The translations under genes and the position numbers were made by a program. The notes under the pieces were generated by a model. That model was not told the DNA's origin and ran no database searches. It saw nothing but the letters and a program-made list of their open reading frames with translations. A DNA stretch of 64,000 bases, from contig JACCGJ010016507.1 in the NCBI GenBank assembly GCA_013407085.1, positions 108,985-172,984 on the forward strand, written 5' to 3'. This document shows positions 40,701-46,700 of the stretch, one piece after another. How positions within the stretch are numbered: position 1 is the stretch's first letter; the number at the start of each line of letters is the position of its first letter. The DNA comes from Atriophallophorus winterbourni (taxonomy: Eukaryota > Platyhelminthes > Trematoda > Plagiorchiida > Microphallidae).

Positions 40701-43700
40701 ACAACGATTTCATCATTGATTAATTTCGAATCATGGAGTTTATGGTTTATAGCAACAACATTGTTTTAAGTGTGCCATGAAATTGTAAATTAAAAGATAA
40801 AATTGTGTTTTTTGTGACAGTTAAACCGTTTAAAACAATTGCTCAAGCTGAGTCTCAGCTGGTTTGTGTAATATGAGGCTTTATTTCGAAGAACTTGATA
40901 GTGCTGATAAGTACCGATTTATCTCATCAAATGAAACATACTTATTTGATAGGCAAATTAAGTAAAAAAACGAACAGCTGATGTATGGCTAAACAAAGAT
41001 TCAAGGATTTATGGTTAAAAAGTTAATACTTTACAACACCACAGGATGACGACATAAATGAAAATGTGAAAAATATAACAATATAAAAGGAATGGAGAAT
41101 ATCAAATGCAAGGCTCACGAATGATATTCTTTCGCATATTTAAGTCCAATTTCGCTTTTAACACCGCCATGCAAGGAGAATCCACCACATGTTGGGGTAG
41201 GGAATTCCAATGAAATGTAGCACGTATGGCAAAAAATTGCACCGACAATCAATACGGGAACTTGGGACGTAAAGGGATAAGGTATGTCCGCGTGTCACTT
41301 TCCCATCACACACATTAGGCAAGTGTTTTAGTGGATGTCCTTCGGTAGACACAATTCTATAGGTCAGAATAATATTGCGTCCTTTCCTCCTTTGGGTAAA
41401 GTCACATAGACCCAGACGTCGAAATATTTCGGTGTACGGAATATTGCGAAGACCCATCATTAACTTTGTTGCTCTGTGATAGATTGTATCAAATAGAACA
41501 ATATCTTTTCGCATCCAAGGAGCCCAGACCTATACCGCATACTCCATCGTAGGGCGAAGGTAGACGTTCATTATCCTTGGTAACGTTACCAACGAGAAAC
41601 TTCCAAATATTCTTCGAAAGAGACCTAACAATCTGTTAGCCTGTCGATATATATTCTGGCAGTGCACTGTGCTCTTCAGGTTTCCACCAATCCATACTCC
41701 AAGATATTTTTCTAACGAGCTCCATGTCATGTTTTCAGTTCCCAATCGATATGTCGAAGGAACATTCTTGCAAAGCTGGAGCATCTTACTTTTCCGTGTG
41801 TTGAATGTCAAATCATTCATGGCCGCCCAATTTGACACGTTGTTCAAATCCCTTTGTAGTTTCTTACAATCATCTGCAGAAGTGATTGGTGTCCAAATTT
41901 CCATATCATCCGCGAACAGGGCCATTTTGGATGATATGAGGTTGGGGGGTAAATCGTTTATGTATAATAGAAAGAGGAGCGGGCCTAGCGCGGATCCTCG
42001 TGGGACTCTACTGGTGGTTTTGAACGTTTGGGATAGAACTCCGTTAACTTTAACTCGGGCGTCGCGATCTGACAGATAGTCGCACAACCAGGAGAGTAGT
42101 GGTTCACATAAGCATAAACGCATCAGTTTTTGAAGAAGCAAATGATGTTTGACTCTGTCAAAAGCTTTCGAAATGTCTCAGTAACAGACGTGAATGAAAG
42201 AACTTTTGTCCAACTCCTTCGTCCAGTCGTTTAACGCTATGAGAAGATTTGTGAGACAAGAGCGATGAGAACGAAATCCATGCTGCGCTGGCGAAAACAA
42301 ATTATGCAATTCAAAGTGTGCAACCATTTTTTCCGAGACTATACGTTCCATGACCTTACCAATAACAGGTAATAGTGTGACGGGACGATAATTTGCAGCG
42401 TCAGATCGGCAGCCTCCTTTGAAGATAGGCATAATCACGCCGGAAATCGAAACGTTCAGTACCATTCCCTTAAGCATCGAACGTTTAAACAGGCTGAAAA
42501 TCGGTTCACAAAGCTGACGATGGCAGAACCTCAGCACATCTGGTGTGATGCTATCCGCACCTGGGGATTTTCTTACATTTCGTTTGAGCAATTGACTTGC
42601 GACAATCTCTGGATTTATCAAATTTTCGCTCAATGTCTTGATTCCTGAGTCGGCTGAATACTCACAACGTTCTACTAAAACGTTTGGCACGAACACTTTC
42701 CAATAATAAATTGCGAGAGTATTCGCGGTTTCCAACGCGGTCTCCGTGAGTTTTTCACCAGTCCGGAGGGCAAAAATACCTGATTTGACTTTTGCTTTCG
42801 CGTTCATGATTTGTATAGTAACTTAGCGTTACGTTCCATTTTTGACAGCAGCATAGATTGGTGCGCTTCATTATCCTCTCGAATAAGTGAAGTCACTTTG
42901 TTGCGTAACATACGGAAATGTTGCCAAGAAGTAGAAGTATTGTTGGATTTATGCTGCATCCACGCTGCTTACTTAAGCGCTATCCACGTTTTTTTCTGCT
43001 GCGAAAAACAAAACGAGGCTCATATTCGGATCTTCTATGAGCGATCTGCGAGTTTTCGTCTATCTTCAGTTTTAGAAAATCTATAAGTTCGTTCCGTTGC
43101 GAGTCAGGGCTTATGTGGTAGGTCTGCCAATGCTGAATCTGTAAGAGCGATTTACTCATGGCTAATTTACCTATCCGGTAAACCACCCCATTTCGAGCAA
43201 AAGATTGATGTGTACTGCAAACTTAGTCGAACAAAAGCACTGAATGGGCAACAAGACTCAGCGGAGCCAAAGATGTGTCTCATTTATTGTATATTTACCT
43301 GATGTCAATCTTGCAGAGTAATTCGTCACAAATACAATGAGTTGGATCGTAACCCACGAATGAATACCGAGAACACTCATTAAGTAACTCTGGCAAACAG
43401 CCTGGTGGGCGAATTATCAGTTTTACTAATATGTGATAATGAAACCAAAGAAAGAAACGACCGTACGGAGAACAGTGGACTGATTAACGATAAGATCTAA
43501 GCAATCAAAATTCTTATTAATGTTTACGAAATGTCAATATTATGTTGAAACTGGACCCAAAGCTTAAACGAAGAGTGTTTTCAACCAGTTAATTTCTTGT
43601 TAACCTTAAAAATGCAAATTCATACAGATCACTGAGTGGTGGATCTCACATGGTAGTTGTTTCAAATTGTTCACAGAAACTCGATAAAATAAAGTCAAAT

Positions 43701-46700
43701 AAGATCGACTAAAGGTTGAAACTTCAATTGTAACATTATCATTAATTGCTAGTCTGTATATTCCACAAAGGATGAGAGTGAGTAACATGATTGTTTATTG
43801 TCTTACGTATATGATGATAAGACTGTAAATTTACGCCGATGGATTCAATACTGTGATTCCGTACATCAATAAAATATGAATAAAGCACTTTTTGTTGATT
43901 TCCACAGTTTCTCCTGAAATCGGCATCGCACTGAGTGATGAGAGTGACATTTTCATCATAACAAGAATAACACAGCGGCACAATGCCAGCACAGTAAAAT
44001 TATACAAAGCAAGAAGAAAAGGCTTCTCGGAAAAATATTGGAAAATGAAAATGAATAGTACTTGAAATCCGCCACGTACTCATAAGGATAATGAACATAC
44101 AAAACGAGTTTGATATACTTATAGCGTGAAAATCTCATCAAAATCAATACCAAAAAGAATCTTATTGGCTTTTTATTGCTAAAAATCGTAATTTGTTTTC
44201 CTGAGCTTTGTAATTGCCACACAATAATTCCGATTCCACACACCAGCCATCGACAGCTTAAGTGTAAACTCACGTTAACTAAAATAAACGACACTAATAT
44301 ATGCAAACAATCTCTCACATAAATGGTTTGAATTGATTTGTGTCAGTTCAGCCACATATACCTTTATGTTTTTTCCTTGTAAATCAACAAGTCACTTACA
44401 TGCAGGGAACGGTTCATATGGTCTAACATTTTATTAACGCGATCGACATATTGTTTAATTTCTTGTATTGCGTCGAACTTCACGAAACGCAGACGTAGTT
44501 TGTCAACCGCTTTCTGGTAGAACTGAAAATTTGAAAATAATATTTACGACGATAAAATTGTCTGAGTTAGGACAAGTTAAGTTAAACGGTAAGCATTAGA
44601 AATCCACCGCTATCAAAAAAAATCAGTAAAAAAAGCAGGAAGAAATGAAATTAGTTGAAAGGCGCATTGACTTCACGATTAGTTACCAATCTTTTTGTCC
44701 ATCTTAGATAACATTTAAGTAATGAAGCAATTTGAAATTTAAATATCAATGGTAAAATATGTGAATTCCACGCAATTTGTTGGCAGATCGAATTTCCCGT
44801 ATTATTTTCTAATCAATCGCTTTCTATACAGTTTTCGAATGCAAAAGAATAAAATGTTGATAAATTCAACGGCAGTCATCGGTAAAAATTTAAAGAGACA
44901 AGAAAATCTAAAACACAAATGTGGGATACCATGCTATTTGTGGGATAACCAACAACTTGCAGTTTCTTGTAAATAGGTTTGTTTGAAAGATACCACTTGG
45001 TCAGAATACAATCAAATAAATACCGATACATTTAACAGCATATTATACTGATTCAAAAACGTAACAAATTTACCAAGAGTAAATTAATACGTTCGACTGA
45101 TAACTATTTGAATGAATATGGTAAAATAAATAATAATATTGTGTATAATCGATAGAACAGATGATTTGTGTGTGAAAAACGTGTATTATCCGAAGCATTA
45201 TCTAGTGATATACTTAATCATTCCTATATGAATTCTGTGAGACTCACAAAACATTTCTAAGAGTAAAGATATCATATAACTCATGCCATTTGTATCATTC
45301 TTACAAAATAAATGATTATTAAACGATCGCTGAGTAAAGTAATGTATATACTCTCACAAAATTATCCTGTAGAAAAAAAAAGAAAATGTTTACCCACATT
45401 TATATCTCTAACAGACGCATGATACGTGAGAACTGTTGTTTTCATCAAGCTCAATCCGTCTATGTACATTTTGTATATAAATACAAGAACACAATAATTT
45501 CAAGTTTAATGACGTTCCACATTAGTGAACAGCTCAATTCTGCAAAAAATAATCAGTTACGATAGTCAGCGATAGTCATTACACAGTGGTTTGTCCAAAT
45601 TCATCCTCTGTTTCGGCTGCTGCAGTTGACCAATGCAGTTTATAAAACGAAGCATAATACTGTCAAACATATACTCCTCACAGGGAAGTCCTAACAACGT
45701 ATCACATATTCAGCTACAAAATATCTATAAAAGATCACTCCTCAGATGGTTATTAGGCCTAAGAGAAATTTTAATTTAGCATGACTGCGAGGGCTATCTT
45801 GAGCGGATAGTCATAGCAAATTGAAAAGTTGCAGATAGGTACTGCAAAATAGTTCACAATTAGAGTAACTAAGGTGAAATTTCAAATTAGGGGCTAACTT
45901 ATCATATAATTGCTATTTTAACGAATATTGAGAACGAGATGCATCCGAATATGAGTCATTCTGACACGCATAAAAATTCTTACCCAATGGAACGCATTAC
46001 ATGCAAATGTGTTGAATTATATTTTTTCATTGAGTTTAACGTTGAGATCCAAAACTTATTAGGAAGTATACATCAAAATTATTTCGAGTAGAAGCTCCAA
46101 CTTCAAAAAGGACATCGTTCAACTCAAAAGCGTACAGCACCTCGCAACTTGCATGATTGAGGGTCAGCCAGGGAAACCGTACGCTGCGCGCCTAATTTCT
46201 CTCGATCTTCTCTCCCTTAGGCGCCGCCGTTTAAGAGGTGACTTAATAAAAACCTCTAAGGTCTTAGAGGGTTTGAGTGGCGTGCCAAAAAACGACTTCT
46301 TTACCTTAATCCCTGAGCTGGGCACCCGGGGCCATTCACTTAAAATAGCTAAGAAACGATGTCGGCTAGACTCCAGGAAACACTTTTTCAACCTTAGGGT
46401 TGTAAACTTCCGGAACATACTTCCAGAAAAACTTATATCCTACAGTACCGTCTCGAGTTTTGAGCAGGGTTTGGACCGAAATGGGGGTAAGTTTTTTCCT
46501 GAATACTCTACTTAATTGCTATACATGCTTAGGTAGTTCACCTTTTAGCGTTATCCCGTAAATCAAGTAAAGGCTAGAGTTCTCTGTTTTTAATTTATTA
46601 TACACGATACTCCCTCAGCTGACCTCTCACCGTGCTGGTAAAGAGAAACTGCTCATTTTTTTTCTAGCATCGGTTATAACGCGGTGCTTCCTAAATACAA

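Noticed and set aside
43780..43981. Minus-strand frame with [12 protein letters not shown]...[10 protein letters not shown] as an alpha2/delta exon
   Set aside because: The only acceptor forces a phase that does not join exon 2 to exon 3, and no family similarity was seen.
43956..44318. 120-codon hydrophobic ORF, minus strand
   Set aside because: Strong AT-driven composition (Phe/Leu/Ile), no splice context, and it lies in an intron.
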